Part shown: piece by piece, positions 43,763-54,704 of the stretch
Layout of the letters: the number at the start of each line of letters is the position of its first letter
How positions within the stretch are numbered: position 1 is the first letter of the stretch
NCBI RefSeq assembly: GCF_022179765.1
Contig: NZ_BPRE01000016.1
Span: 62,001 to 126,000 of the forward strand
Source: Methylorubrum suomiense
GTDB taxonomy: Bacteria > Pseudomonadota > Alphaproteobacteria > Rhizobiales > Beijerinckiaceae
Length of the DNA: 64,000 nt
Direction of reading: 5' to 3'
The notes under the pieces: generated by a model
The model's database searches: none
The model's input: the letters and a program-made list of their open reading frames with translations, nothing else
What the model was told of the DNA's origin: nothing
Translations under genes and position numbers: made by a program

Positions 43763-44120
43763 GGATGAACGGCAAGCCCTCGCGGCCTTCGCCGCCCTCG
43801 GTCAGGAGCACCGGCTCCGGGTCGTGCGCGCCCTCGTCACCGCCGGGCCGGACGGTCTCGCCGCCGGCGCGCTGGCGGCCGAGGTCGGGATCGCGAGCAC
43901 CAATCTGTCCTTCCATCTGAAGGAACTCTCGCATGCCGGACTGATCACCTCCCGGCGCGAGGGCAAGTCGGTCATCTACAGCGCCGCCTATGCCTCCCTG
44001 TCCGACCTGATCGCCTTCCTGATGCGCGATTGCTGCGGGGGCCGGCCGGAAGTCTGCGCCCCGGCCGTCGCCGCCCTGTCCGCCTGCGATTGCACGACCG
44101 GAGACACCGCCCATGCCTGA
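43761..44120 (+). CDS. arsR: ArsR family arsenic-responsive repressor
   Basis: A 119-residue winged-helix repressor. The recognition helix region is IASTNLSFHLKELSHAGLI, followed by the wing SRREGKSVIYSAAY. The N-terminal ELCVC-type metal site of classical ArsR is absent; instead the C-terminal 35 residues carry cysteines in DCCGGRPEVC and ACDC, a plausible As(III) site as in other non-classical ArsR proteins. ATG 43761 fits the family length. Its stop overlaps arsC. Confidence 0.92.
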   Translation: MDERQALAAFAALGQEHRLRVVRALVTAGPDGLAAGALAAEVGIASTNLSFHLKELSHAGLITSRREGKSVIYSAAYASLSDLIAFLMRDCCGGRPEVCAPAVAALSACDCTTGDTAHA

Positions 44121-44550
44121 GGCATTCGACGTCGTCGTCTACCACAACCCTGCCTGCGGCACGTCCCGCAACACCCTGGCGATGATCCGCAACGCCGGCA
44201 TCGAGCCGCACGTGGTCGAGTACCTGAAGACACCGCCGCACCGCGCGCTCCTCTGGCAACTGCTCGCCCGCGCCGGCCTCACGGTGCGCGACGCGCTGCG
44301 CGAGAAGGGCACGCCCTACGCCGAACTCGGCCTCGCCGACCCGGCGCTGACCGACGACCAGCTTCTCGATGCCATCGCGGCGCATCCGGTCCTGCTCAAC
44401 CGCCCGCTGGTGGTGAGCCCGAAGGGCGTGCGCCTGTGCCGACCGTCCGAGGCGGTGCTGGACCTGCTCCCGGCCCAGCAGGGTGCGTTCGTGAAGGAGG
44501 ACGGCGAGCGCGTCGTCGACGAGCACGGCCGCCGCGTCGCCACCGCCTGA
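44113..44550 (+). CDS. arsC: Arsenate reductase, glutaredoxin-dependent type
   Basis: A 145-residue ArsC of the E. coli plasmid type. The catalytic cysteine is C15 in YHNPACGTSRN; the arsenate-binding arginines lie in the NRPLVVSPKGVRLCRP segment. It reduces arsenate to arsenite using glutathione and glutaredoxin (grxC is elsewhere in the window), and Acr3 then exports the arsenite. It overlaps arsR by eight bases. Confidence 0.94.
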   Translation: MPEAFDVVVYHNPACGTSRNTLAMIRNAGIEPHVVEYLKTPPHRALLWQLLARAGLTVRDALREKGTPYAELGLADPALTDDQLLDAIAAHPVLLNRPLVVSPKGVRLCRPSEAVLDLLPAQQGAFVKEDGERVVDEHGRRVATA

Positions 44551-44556
44551 GGCACC

Positions 44557-45624
44557 ATGAGCACCTTCGAGCGCTACCTGACCCTCTGGGTCGCCCTCTG
44601 CATCGTGGCCGGCATCGCACTCGGCCACGTCATGCCGGGCGTCTTCCACGCCGTCGGCGCCGCCGAGATCGCCCGGGTGAACCTGCCGGTGGCGATCCTG
44701 ATCTGGCTCATGGTCATTCCCATGCTGCTGAAGATCGACTTCGCCTCGCTGCGCCATGTCGGCCGGCACTGGCGCGGCATCGGCGTGACGCTCTTCATCA
44801 ACTGGGCCGTGAAGCCGTTCTCGATGGCCGCCCTCGGCTGGCTGTTCATCGGCGTCCTGTTCCGGCCCTCCCTGCCCGCCGACCAGATCGACAGCTACAT
44901 CGCCGGGCTCATCATCCTGGCGGCGGCGCCCTGCACGGCCATGGTGTTCGTCTGGTCGAACCTGACCCGAGGGGAACCTCATTTCACCCTGAGCCAGGTG
45001 GCGCTCAACGACACCATCATGGTGGTGGCCTTCGCGCCCATCGTCGGCCTGCTGCTAGGGCTCTCGGCGATCACCGTGCCCTGGGGCACGCTGGTGCTGT
45101 CGGTGGTACTCTACATCGTCATTCCGGTGATCATCGCGCAGCTCGTGCGCCGGAGCCTCCTCGCCTCGAGCGGGCCGGCCGGCCTCGACCGGCTTCTCGC
45201 CCGGCTCGGCCCCGTGTCGCTCGTGGCGCTGCTCGCCACCCTGGTCCTGCTGTTCGGCTTCCAGGGCGAGCAGATCCTGGCGCAGCCGGCGGTGATCGGA
45301 CTGCTGGCGGTGCCCATCCTGATCCAAGTCTACCTGAACTCGGGGCTGGCCTACCTCCTGAACCGCGCAGCGGGCGAGCAGCATTGCGTCGCCGGCCCCT
45401 CGGCGCTGATCGGCGCCTCGAACTTCTTCGAGCTCGCGGTGGCGGCGGCCATCAGCCTGTTCGGCTTCCATTCGGGCGCGGCGCTCGCGACCGTGGTCGG
45501 CGTCCTCATCGAGGTTCCGGTCATGCTCTCGGTCGTCTGGATCGTGAACCGGAGCCAGGGCTGGTACGAGCGGGGCGCCGCGACCAGGAGAGCGTCCCTG
45601 AAGACTGCCTCCCGCGAGACCTGA
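44557..45624 (+). CDS. acr3: Acr3-type arsenite efflux transporter
   Basis: A 355-residue, roughly ten-span BASS-fold permease. LKIDFASLRHVGRHW, the Cys-containing AAAPCTAMVFVWSNLTRG (C126) and ALNDTIMVVAFAPIVGLLLG are Acr3 hallmarks. It exports arsenite using the membrane potential. It begins six bases after arsC, closing the arsR-arsC-acr3 operon. Sometimes this gene is labelled arsB; the sequence is Acr3, not the twelve-span ArsB. Confidence 0.94.
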   Translation: MSTFERYLTLWVALCIVAGIALGHVMPGVFHAVGAAEIARVNLPVAILIWLMVIPMLLKIDFASLRHVGRHWRGIGVTLFINWAVKPFSMAALGWLFIGVLFRPSLPADQIDSYIAGLIILAAAPCTAMVFVWSNLTRGEPHFTLSQVALNDTIMVVAFAPIVGLLLGLSAITVPWGTLVLSVVLYIVIPVIIAQLVRRSLLASSGPAGLDRLLARLGPVSLVALLATLVLLFGFQGEQILAQPAVIGLLAVPILIQVYLNSGLAYLLNRAAGEQHCVAGPSALIGASNFFELAVAAAISLFGFHSGAALATVVGVLIEVPVMLSVVWIVNRSQGWYERGAATRRASLKTASRET

Positions 45625-45746
45625 CCGGAGAGCCACGGCCCGGAGGGACCGTCATCTCCGTCCGGGGTCCTGCCATTCGTCGAAACGGCGGGCCGGCCAC
45701 CGGAGGCGGGGCGGTTCCCATGAGGGATTCGTGTCCGGATGCAGGC

Positions 45747-45778
45747 GAGGGGGCTGCCGCTCCGATGGCAGCCCCCTC
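45747..45778. terminator. Terminator between acr3 and hppA
   Basis: Twelve-base perfect arms (45747-45758, 45767-45778) around eight bases, followed by GTTCTC in the plus direction. It lies between convergent genes in a 171-base gap that is otherwise empty. Confidence 0.8.
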
Positions 45779-45795
45779 GTTCTCGGTCGCCGGGA

Positions 45796-47928
<2,133 letters not shown>

Positions 47929-48244
47929 TCGTGCGTCCTTGGATTGTGATGATGGTTGCCGAGCTTGGCCGGGATGGCCACGGGACGTGTTGCTCGGTTC
48001 TTTGAGGCGCCCTCCCTGAAAGAGCGGAACTTGATTGCCAAACTTCAGCGTGGAGCGCAAACGTCCCGCGCAGCTTGGAACCGCTTCAACCGCGAAGTTG
48101 AACGATAATGATTGATACCCACTTTGTGCAGCGCAGTTATTGCGGCGCACAAATCCATGGAATCTCAGGGAAGACGAAGAATTCGAGCCTTGCCCATCGA
48201 AGCCGGACGCGAGCAACACGGGCTGTCGCGCCCGGCGCGCGGCA
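47929..48244. other. 316-base divergent region with a hairpin in the ybeY leader
   Basis: No gene is seen. The region serves hppA (minus) and ybeY (plus). At 48123-48153 the arms TTTGTGC and GCACAAA enclose a second pairing (GCGCA with TGCG), a stable 31-base stem-loop 92 bases before ybeY. GATAATGATTGATA near 48105-48118 is AT-rich and faintly Fur-like, or part of a promoter. Confidence 0.5.
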
Positions 48245-48775
48245 ATGATAGACGGGATCCCTGTCCTGCGAGCCGAGCGTTCCGTGAGCCGACCCGAAGC
48301 CGAGATCGACGTCGCCGTCGAGGATCCCCGCTGGGAAGAAGCTTTGCCCGACCTCGAAGCCTTCGTGATCCGCGCCGTCGAAGCGGGGCTCGCCATCGCT
48401 CCCGATTCGCCCTCCGGCCCCATGGAAGTCAGCGTCCTGCTGACCGACGACGCGGCCGTGCGGGTGCTGAACCGCACATGGCGTGGCAAGGACAAGGCGA
48501 CCAATGTCCTCTCCTTCCCTGCGCCCGTGCAACCCTCCCATCCCGGCGCGCCGCGCCCGCTCGGCGATGTCGTCCTTGCGTATGAGACGCTCGTGCGCGA
48601 GACTGGCGAGCAATCGAAGCCGCTGGCGCATCATCTCGCCCATCTCCTGGTCCATGGCACCCTTCATCTCCTCGGACAGGACCACGAGACCGGCGAGGCA
48701 GAGGCCGAGGCCATGGAGGCGCTCGAAATCGCCGCGCTTCGTACTCTCGACATCCCCGACCCCTACGACGGGTGA
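48245..48775 (+). CDS. ybeY: Endoribonuclease YbeY (rRNA maturation factor)
   Basis: A 176-residue metal-dependent RNase acting in 16S rRNA 3' end maturation and ribosome quality control. The zinc motif HxxxHxxxxxH is in VHGTLHLLGQDHE, and RVLNRTWRGKDKATNVLSFP is the second family signature. ATG 48245 is the likely start; upstream in-frame codons add unrelated sequence. It heads ybeY-corC-lnt; phoH, the usual upstream partner, is missing and hppA occupies that place. Confidence 0.93.
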   Translation: MIDGIPVLRAERSVSRPEAEIDVAVEDPRWEEALPDLEAFVIRAVEAGLAIAPDSPSGPMEVSVLLTDDAAVRVLNRTWRGKDKATNVLSFPAPVQPSHPGAPRPLGDVVLAYETLVRETGEQSKPLAHHLAHLLVHGTLHLLGQDHETGEAEAEAMEALEIAALRTLDIPDPYDG

Positions 48776-48820
48776 ATCGCGGCCGGTCCGGCCGTCCCGA
48801 CCCCTTCAACACAGAGACCG

Positions 48821-49975
48821 ATGACCAACGACCGAAGTCGCGGCGCGGCCCTTGCCGCGCCGACCGCCGACGCCGAATCGCCACCCCGCGAGGCGTGGTA
48901 TGATCGTCTGCTCAGCGTCTTCCACCTGCGCCCGCGCGATTCCCTGCGTGCCGGCATCGAGGAGGCGCTGGCCGAGCCCGATACCGGCGAGGATGCGTTC
49001 TCGCCCCTCGAACGGGCCATGCTCAAGAACGTGCTGGGCCTGCACAAGGTGCGGGTCGATGACGTGATGGTGCCCCGCGCCGACATCGTTGCCGTCGCCG
49101 TCGAGACGAGCCTCAGCGATCTGCTCAAGCTGTTCCGCACCGCAGGGCATTCGCGCCTGCCGGTCTACGGCGAGACGCTCGACGATCCCCGCGGCATGGT
49201 CCACATCCGCGACTTCGTGGAGTACCTCGCCACCAAGGCCGAGGCCGGCCCGCGCCGCGCATCGCCGCAGGCCGCGGCGCAGGCGACGGCCGCCGCGCCC
49301 GACGCGGCGGCGGAGGCCAAGCCCGCCCCGCGGCCCCGGCGCCAGAGCGCATCCCGGGCCCTGCGCGGGCTCGACCTCGGCAAGGTCGATCTCTCGGCGA
49401 CCCTCGCCTCCACCCGGATCCAGCGCCCGGTGCTGTTCGTGCCGCCCTCCATGCCGGCGATCGACCTGCTCGTGCGCATGCAGGCGACCCGCACCCACAT
49501 GGCCCTCGTCATCGACGAGTATGGCGGCACCGACGGCCTGATCTCGATCGAGGATCTGATCGAGATGGTGGTCGGCGACATCGAGGACGAGCACGACGTG
49601 GCCGAGGGTCACCTCGTCCACCGGCTCGAGGGCGAGGCGGAGGCCTTCGTGGCCGATGCCCGTGCCGGCCTCGCCGAAGTGGCCGAGACCACGGGCGTCG
49701 ATCTCGTCGCGGCGGTGGGCGAGATGGCCGAGGAGATCGACACGATCGGCGGCCTGATCGTGACGCTCGCCGGCCGCGTGCCGTCCCGCGGCGAGGTGAT
49801 CGCCGGCCCCGGCGATCTCGAGTTCGAGGTACTCGACGCCGATCCCCGTCGGGTGAAGCGGATCAAGCTCCAGCGGGCGCCGGCCAAGATCGGCACCGTC
49901 GTGCCCCTCGCCCTGCCGCCGCCCCGCGCGCCGTCCCCGCCGGAGGGACCTCAGGCCGCCGAATCGGGTCACTGA
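48821..49975 (+). CDS. CorC/TlyC-type CBS-pair protein
   Basis: A 384-residue protein with a CBS pair (first near LHKVRVDDVMVPRADIVAVAVE and LPVYGETLDDPRGMVHIRD; second near RPVLFVPPSMPAIDLL and MALVIDEYGGTDGLISIED) and a C-terminal CorC/HlyC transporter-associated domain. An Ala/Pro/Arg-rich stretch at about residues 140-185 separates the two CBS halves and is not in the core family. There is no membrane domain, so it is the soluble CorC type linked to Mg/Co efflux or membrane homeostasis. It lies between ybeY and lnt, the common order. Confidence 0.88.
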   Translation: MTNDRSRGAALAAPTADAESPPREAWYDRLLSVFHLRPRDSLRAGIEEALAEPDTGEDAFSPLERAMLKNVLGLHKVRVDDVMVPRADIVAVAVETSLSDLLKLFRTAGHSRLPVYGETLDDPRGMVHIRDFVEYLATKAEAGPRRASPQAAAQATAAAPDAAAEAKPAPRPRRQSASRALRGLDLGKVDLSATLASTRIQRPVLFVPPSMPAIDLLVRMQATRTHMALVIDEYGGTDGLISIEDLIEMVVGDIEDEHDVAEGHLVHRLEGEAEAFVADARAGLAEVAETTGVDLVAAVGEMAEEIDTIGGLIVTLAGRVPSRGEVIAGPGDLEFEVLDADPRRVKRIKLQRAPAKIGTVVPLALPPPRAPSPPEGPQAAESGH

Positions 49976-50032
49976 TCCCGCGACGATCCCGCCGGGCATG
50001 ACCCGGCCCACGAGGACGACCAGAGGACGCCT

Positions 50033-51754
50033 ATGAGAACGGCCTCCGTCGGCACGGCCGACGACGGCACGCGCCCGGCCGCGGCGCGCACCGGCCTCCT
50101 CGACGCCCTGGCCCATCGGGTCATCCTCAGCCACGGCTGGGGCCGGTTCGCCTGGGCGGTGGCGGCGGGCGCCCTCGGCGCTGTGGCGATGCCGCCCTAC
50201 GGGTTGTTCCCGGCCCTCGTCGTCTCGCTCGCCCTCGCCGTCTGGCTGATCGACGGCGCGGGTGTCGGCGGTTCGCTCCGGCGTACCTTGCTGAGCTGCG
50301 CGGGCATCGGCTGGGCCTGGGGCTTCGGGTACTTCACCGCCGGCCTGTGGTGGCTCGGCGCCGCCTTCCTGGTGGAGGCGGACCAGTTCGCCTGGGCGAT
50401 GCCGCTCGGCGTGCTCGGCCTGCCCGCCGTGCTGGCCCTGTTCTTCGCCGCCGGCTTCGCCGCCGCGCGGCTGGTCTGGTCGCGCGGCTCCGGCCGGATC
50501 GCCGCCCTCGCCGTCGCTCTCGCCTCCGCCGAGTGGCTGCGCGGACACCTGTTCACCGGGTTTCCGTGGAACACGCTGGGCATGGCGCTCGGGAGCAACC
50601 TGTGGACGATGCAGGCGGCTTCCCTCGTCGGCCTCTACGGCCTGACGCTGCTGGCGGTGGCGATCGCCGCCGCCCCCGCGACCCTCGCCACCGGCACCAC
50701 CACGCGCGGACGCTTCGCCCCCGCCCTCGCGGCGCTGGCAACTCTGGCGCTGCTCGCCGGCTACGGCGCCGCGCGGATTCCCTCAAGCCCGGACCCGACC
50801 GTGGCGGGGGTGCGCCTGCGGCTGATCCAGCCGAACGTGCCCCAGGACGCGCGCTTCCGCGCCGACATGCGCGACGAGATTGTCGGCAAGTATCTGGAGA
50901 TGAGCGACCGGGCGCTCTCGCCGGAGCGCACCGGCATCAGCGACGTGACCCACCTGATCTGGCCGGAATCGGCCTTTCCCTTCCTGATCCAGCGCGACCC
51001 GCAGGCGCTCGGGCGGATCGGCACGGCGCTTCCCGAGGGCAAGCAGCTCGTCACCGGCGCGGCGCGGGGGCGCGAGCCGCTGACCCGCGAGAACGCGGTG
51101 TTCCACAATTCCATCCTGACGATCGGCCCCGGCGGCCGGATCGGCGAGGTCTACGACAAGGTCCATCTGGTGCCCTTCGGGGAGTACCTGCCGGGGCCGC
51201 TCGACGCCGCCTTGCGGGCGGTGGGGCTGCGCCAGTTCGTGGCGGTACCGGGCGGCTTCACCGCAGGCAGCCGCGAGGGCCAGCGCATCCTCGCCGTGCC
51301 GGGTCTGCCGCCGGTGGCGGCGACGATCTGCTACGAGGCGATCTTTCCCGGCGCGATCCTGCCGCCCGTCCCGGACGATGCCGCGCCCGCGGTGCCGGGC
51401 CTGATCCTGAACCTCACCAACGACGCGTGGTTCGGCGACACGCCGGGGCCGCGCCAGCACTTCGCCCAGGCGCGCCTGCGCGCGGTGGAGGAGGGTCTGC
51501 CGCTGGTGCGGGACGCCAATTCCGGCATCTCGGCGGTGGTGGACGGCCACGGCCGCATCCTGGCGAGCCTGCCGCTCGGCACCGAGGGCGTGCTCGATTC
51601 AGCCCTGCCGCAGCGGCTCCCGGGCCGCACCTTCTACGCCCGTTTCGGCGACCTGCCCTTCGCCCTGATGTGCCTCGCCGCCCTCTCGGCCGCTCTCATC
51701 GGGCGCTCCGACCGTGGGGGGAGCTTCGGCCAGAAGGGAAACCGGCTATCCTGA
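50033..51754 (+). CDS. lnt: Apolipoprotein N-acyltransferase
   Basis: A 573-residue inner-membrane enzyme that adds the third acyl chain to lipoproteins. The N-terminal half has about six spans, and the periplasmic nitrilase-fold domain carries the triad E312 (IWPESAFPF), K376 (YDKVHLVPFGEY) and C433 (ATICYEAIFPG). A last C-terminal span is near PFALMCLAALSAALIG. The start has GAGGA upstream. It completes ybeY-corC-lnt. The following 244 bases are gene-free and AT-richer, with the promoter of the Gly-rich gene. Confidence 0.95.
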   Translation: MRTASVGTADDGTRPAAARTGLLDALAHRVILSHGWGRFAWAVAAGALGAVAMPPYGLFPALVVSLALAVWLIDGAGVGGSLRRTLLSCAGIGWAWGFGYFTAGLWWLGAAFLVEADQFAWAMPLGVLGLPAVLALFFAAGFAAARLVWSRGSGRIAALAVALASAEWLRGHLFTGFPWNTLGMALGSNLWTMQAASLVGLYGLTLLAVAIAAAPATLATGTTTRGRFAPALAALATLALLAGYGAARIPSSPDPTVAGVRLRLIQPNVPQDARFRADMRDEIVGKYLEMSDRALSPERTGISDVTHLIWPESAFPFLIQRDPQALGRIGTALPEGKQLVTGAARGREPLTRENAVFHNSILTIGPGGRIGEVYDKVHLVPFGEYLPGPLDAALRAVGLRQFVAVPGGFTAGSREGQRILAVPGLPPVAATICYEAIFPGAILPPVPDDAAPAVPGLILNLTNDAWFGDTPGPRQHFAQARLRAVEEGLPLVRDANSGISAVVDGHGRILASLPLGTEGVLDSALPQRLPGRTFYARFGDLPFALMCLAALSAALIGRSDRGGSFGQKGNRLS

Positions 51755-51998
51755 GAATACCGGTTCGATACACAGACTGAACGTCCTGTTCCCGACCGGA
51801 AATCGGCGACAATACTCGGATTCGGCTCCTACGCGGCACACAATTGTGGCAGCGTCAAATTTAATCCCAACATTGAGCAATCCCCTGAGACACTGAGTCG
51901 TGGAGCCAGTGACGGTCTGGGACGTTTGAACGATCAGAACGGTTCGCGGCCGGTCACGGGACCGGACTCGCTCGGACCTCGAACACGGACACGACACA

Positions 51999-52781
51999 AT
52001 GAAGCGCATTCTCTTAGGCTCGGCGGCCCTGGTCGGCGCGTTCGCCTTCCTGCCTGCGGCGGCCAATGCTGGTCCGGGCGGCCCCGTCATCGGTGCGGCC
52101 GGTATCGGTGGCGGCCTGGGCTCGGGCGGTATCGGTCGTGGCGGTGGCCTCGGCGGGGGTGGGTTCGGCGGCGGGGCCGTCCGCGCGGGCGGCGGCGCCG
52201 GCATCGGTGCGGCCGGCTTGGGTGGCGGCTTCAGCGGGGCCGGCCTCGGCCGCGGCGGATATAGCGGCGGCGCTCTGACCGGCGGGGGCATCAACCCGAA
52301 TGGCGGCGCGATCGGCGCGGGCGGCTACCCCGTCGGCACGAATATCGGTGGCGGACGCCCAGGCATCGGCAACGGCGCCATCGGCGGCGGTCGCCCCGAC
52401 TACGGGGCCGGCTACGGCAACAACCGCCCGGGCTACGGCGGCGGATACGGGTATAACCGCCCGGGATACGGTTACGGCTATGGCCGTGGCTGGAACCGCG
52501 GTCGTGGCTATGGCTACGGTTATGGCGGCCTGGGTCTCGGCCTCGGGCTCGGCCTCGCCGGCGGCTCCTATTACGGCGGCGGCTACGGCTATCCGGGCTA
52601 CGGTTACGGTGGCTACTACGACAACGGCTACTACGCTCCGGCCGGCTATTACGGCACCGAGACCGTGGTGGAAGCCGCGCCCGCGCGCGATGACGAGTAC
52701 TGCGCCCGCCGCTTCAAGACCTACGACCCGGCGACCGGCACCTATATCGGCAAGGGCGGCGTCCGCCGCTCCTGCCCGTAA
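51999..52781 (+). CDS. Exported Gly-rich protein with BA14K-like C-terminus
   Basis: A 260-residue protein. The signal peptide is about residues 1-24 (ending ANAG). A long Gly/Tyr/Asn/Arg low-complexity body follows (repeats of the type GGG, RPGYGGGYGYN, GYGYGGLG). The C-terminal 28 residues begin EYCARRFKTYDPATGTYIG and end in SCP, which matches the BA14K-like cell-surface signature (Cys, then YDPxTGTY, then Cys-Pro). Such proteins are common in Hyphomicrobiales envelopes; a structural or lectin-like surface role is possible. It is monocistronic. Confidence 0.75.
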   Translation: MKRILLGSAALVGAFAFLPAAANAGPGGPVIGAAGIGGGLGSGGIGRGGGLGGGGFGGGAVRAGGGAGIGAAGLGGGFSGAGLGRGGYSGGALTGGGINPNGGAIGAGGYPVGTNIGGGRPGIGNGAIGGGRPDYGAGYGNNRPGYGGGYGYNRPGYGYGYGRGWNRGRGYGYGYGGLGLGLGLGLAGGSYYGGGYGYPGYGYGGYYDNGYYAPAGYYGTETVVEAAPARDDEYCARRFKTYDPATGTYIGKGGVRRSCP

Positions 52782-52825
52782 CGGGTCAATCAGGAGGCCG
52801 GTCGATCCCGGCCTCCTGTCCGACA

Positions 52826-52860
52826 AAAACCCCGCCGACCTCACGGTCCGGCGGGGTTTT
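52826..52860. terminator. Bidirectional terminator with A/T tracts on both sides
   Basis: A left arm beginning AAAACCCCGCCG (52826-52840) pairs with a right arm ending CGGCGGGGTTTT (52845-52860), with a single G bulge and a TCAC loop. T-tracts occur in both directions, which suits the convergent Gly-rich protein and catalase genes. Confidence 0.9.
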
Positions 52861-52965
52861 CGTTTGGACGGGAGTGTTGTGCCGCATCGGCCCGAAAGGT
52901 GCCCCCCTTCAGGCCGGTGCTCGGTGCCTCGGGCGGGATGAACCGCCCGAGGGTGTCGGTTGGCC

Positions 52966-54555
52966 TTACTCGGCGGCGACCTTATGGGCCTGCGAGCCGT
53001 CGGTGTAGGTTTCGGCCTGGAGGCGCTTGCCCGGAGCGGCGCGGCCCGGCAGCGGCGGCAGGGCCTTGGCCTTCTCCAGATCGATCCCGGCGCCTTCCGC
53101 GACGCGGCGGCCGTAATCCTCGTCGGCATGCCAGAAGTGCCAGACCATCCGCAGCTGGATCGGCTCCGGGCACTGCTTCATGTCGGCGACGAGATTGGCG
53201 ATCAGGTCGTCACGCTCCCAATCCTGGAAGGAACGGTAGCGCACGCCGGCCTGGGTGTAGTCGTCCTCGGTGCGCGAGGCCTGATAGCGGCCGAGCCGCC
53301 CCTCGACCGGCTGGTGATAATCCTTCGCGGGCTTGGGCGCCTCGCGCAGGCCCTCACCGAGGGTCGAAGGCTCGTAGTTGATGTGCTTGTTCGGGCCCGT
53401 GCCGTCCACCGCATAGGCCATCTGGCCGTCGCGCTGGTTCGAGTAGACCTTCACGCCGGGCTGCGGCGCATTGATCGGCAACTGGAGGTAGTTGGCGCCG
53501 ACGCGGTAGCGCTGCGTGTCCGAGTAGGACAGCGTGCGCCCCTGGAGCATCTTGTCGTCCGAGAAGTCGATGCCGTCCACGAGCACGCCCGTCCCGAAGG
53601 CCGATTGCTCGACTTCCGCGAAGAAGTTGTCCGGCACCCGGTCGAGCACCAGGCGACCGACGGGCAGCAGGGGGAAGTCCTCGACCGGCCACAGCTTGGT
53701 GTCGTCGAGCGGATCGAACGACAGATGGTCGTTCGGACCGTCGGGCATGATCTGCACGCAGAACTCCCACTCAGGGAAGTTGCCCGCCTGGATGTTGTCG
53801 TAGAGGTCACGGGTGGCGTGGCCGACATCCTTGGCCTGGATCTCCGACGCTTGCTGCGAGGTCAGGTTGCGAACGCCGAGCTTGGGCTCGAAGTGGAACT
53901 TGCACAGCACCGCCTCGCCCTGGTCGTTGACGAGCTTGTAGGTGTTGACGCCCGAGCCTTCCATCTCGCGGTAATTGGCCGGGATGCCCCAGGGCGACTT
54001 CAGGTGCGTCACCATGTGGATCGACTCGGGGTGCTGGGCCACGAAGTCGAAGAAGCGCCACGCCTCCTGGCGGTTCGTCACCGGATCCGGCTTGAACGCG
54101 TGGATCATGTCGGGGAACTTGATCGCGTCGCGGATGAAGAAGACCTTGAGGTTGTTGCCCACGAGGTCCCAGTTGCCGTCGACGGTCTTGAACTTGATCG
54201 CGAAGCCGCGCGGATCGCGCTCGGTCTCGGGCGATTCCTTGGCGCCGGCCACGGTGGAGAAGCGCACGAAGACCGGGGTCTTCACGCCGGTCTCGTTCAG
54301 CACGCGGGCGCGAGTATAGGTCGAGGCCGGCTCGTTGCCGATCTTGCCGTAGGCCTCGAAATAGCCGTGGGCGCCGGCACCGCGGGCATGCACCACGCGC
54401 TCGGGAATCCGCTCACGGTCGAAATGGGTGATCTTCTCGATGAACTGGTAGTTCTCGAGCGTCGCGGGTCCCCGCTCGCCGACCGTGCGCGTGCTCTGGT
54501 TGTCACGGACCGGATGGCCCTGGCGGGTCGTCAGAATCGGGCGGTTCTCGCTCAT
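52966..54555 (-). CDS. katA: Monofunctional heme catalase
   Basis: A 529-residue catalase that decomposes hydrogen peroxide. The distal His is in VVHARGAGAHGYFE, the distal Asn in VGNNLKVFFIRDAIKFPD and the proximal heme Tyr in RTLSYSDTQRYRVG. The length is that of small-subunit catalases with a short C-terminal tail and no flavodoxin-like domain. ATG 54555 gives the typical MSENRPILTT start. Divergent oxyR, 147 bases away, is the expected regulator. The letter katA is by analogy. Confidence 0.94.
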   Translation of the reverse strand: MSENRPILTTRQGHPVRDNQSTRTVGERGPATLENYQFIEKITHFDRERIPERVVHARGAGAHGYFEAYGKIGNEPASTYTRARVLNETGVKTPVFVRFSTVAGAKESPETERDPRGFAIKFKTVDGNWDLVGNNLKVFFIRDAIKFPDMIHAFKPDPVTNRQEAWRFFDFVAQHPESIHMVTHLKSPWGIPANYREMEGSGVNTYKLVNDQGEAVLCKFHFEPKLGVRNLTSQQASEIQAKDVGHATRDLYDNIQAGNFPEWEFCVQIMPDGPNDHLSFDPLDDTKLWPVEDFPLLPVGRLVLDRVPDNFFAEVEQSAFGTGVLVDGIDFSDDKMLQGRTLSYSDTQRYRVGANYLQLPINAPQPGVKVYSNQRDGQMAYAVDGTGPNKHINYEPSTLGEGLREAPKPAKDYHQPVEGRLGRYQASRTEDDYTQAGVRYRSFQDWERDDLIANLVADMKQCPEPIQLRMVWHFWHADEDYGRRVAEGAGIDLEKAKALPPLPGRAAPGKRLQAETYTDGSQAHKVAAE

Positions 54556-54648
54556 GCGGTACTCTCTCCTGGAAATCCAACGGCGCAGGCGACCGGCCCG
54601 GTAGGGCGGCCCGTTGCCTGGAACCATTCTGGCTCGAAGGTATGACCC

Positions 54649-54665
54649 GCCAATGACCCATTGGC
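54649..54665. promoter_or_regulatory. Perfect palindrome in the katA/oxyR intergenic region
   Basis: GCCAATG (54649-54655) and CATTGGC (54659-54665) are perfectly complementary around ACC. It lies near the middle of the divergent region and may be an operator; its fit to the OxyR pattern is poor. Confidence 0.4.
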
Positions 54666-54689
54666 AAATGCATCGTCACAAAGACCGTG

Positions 54690-54704
54690 ATAGACAGAGC
54701 CTAT
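54690..54704. promoter_or_regulatory. OxyR-type half element at the oxyR start
   Basis: ATAG, seven bases, CTAT, the central spacing of the OxyR motif ATAG-N7-CTAT-N7-ATAG-N7-CTAT. The left flank keeps only partial matches. It overlaps the oxyR start codon, which would suit autorepression. Confidence 0.45.

Noticed and set aside
48105..48118. Fur-box-like GATAATGATTGATA between hppA and ybeY
   Set aside because: Only one half resembles the consensus and neither neighbour is an iron gene.
47929..48504. In-frame extension of hppA across the ybeY leader and gene
   Set aside because: The added sequence is not membrane-like, opposes ybeY and lies before the normal first span at 47928.
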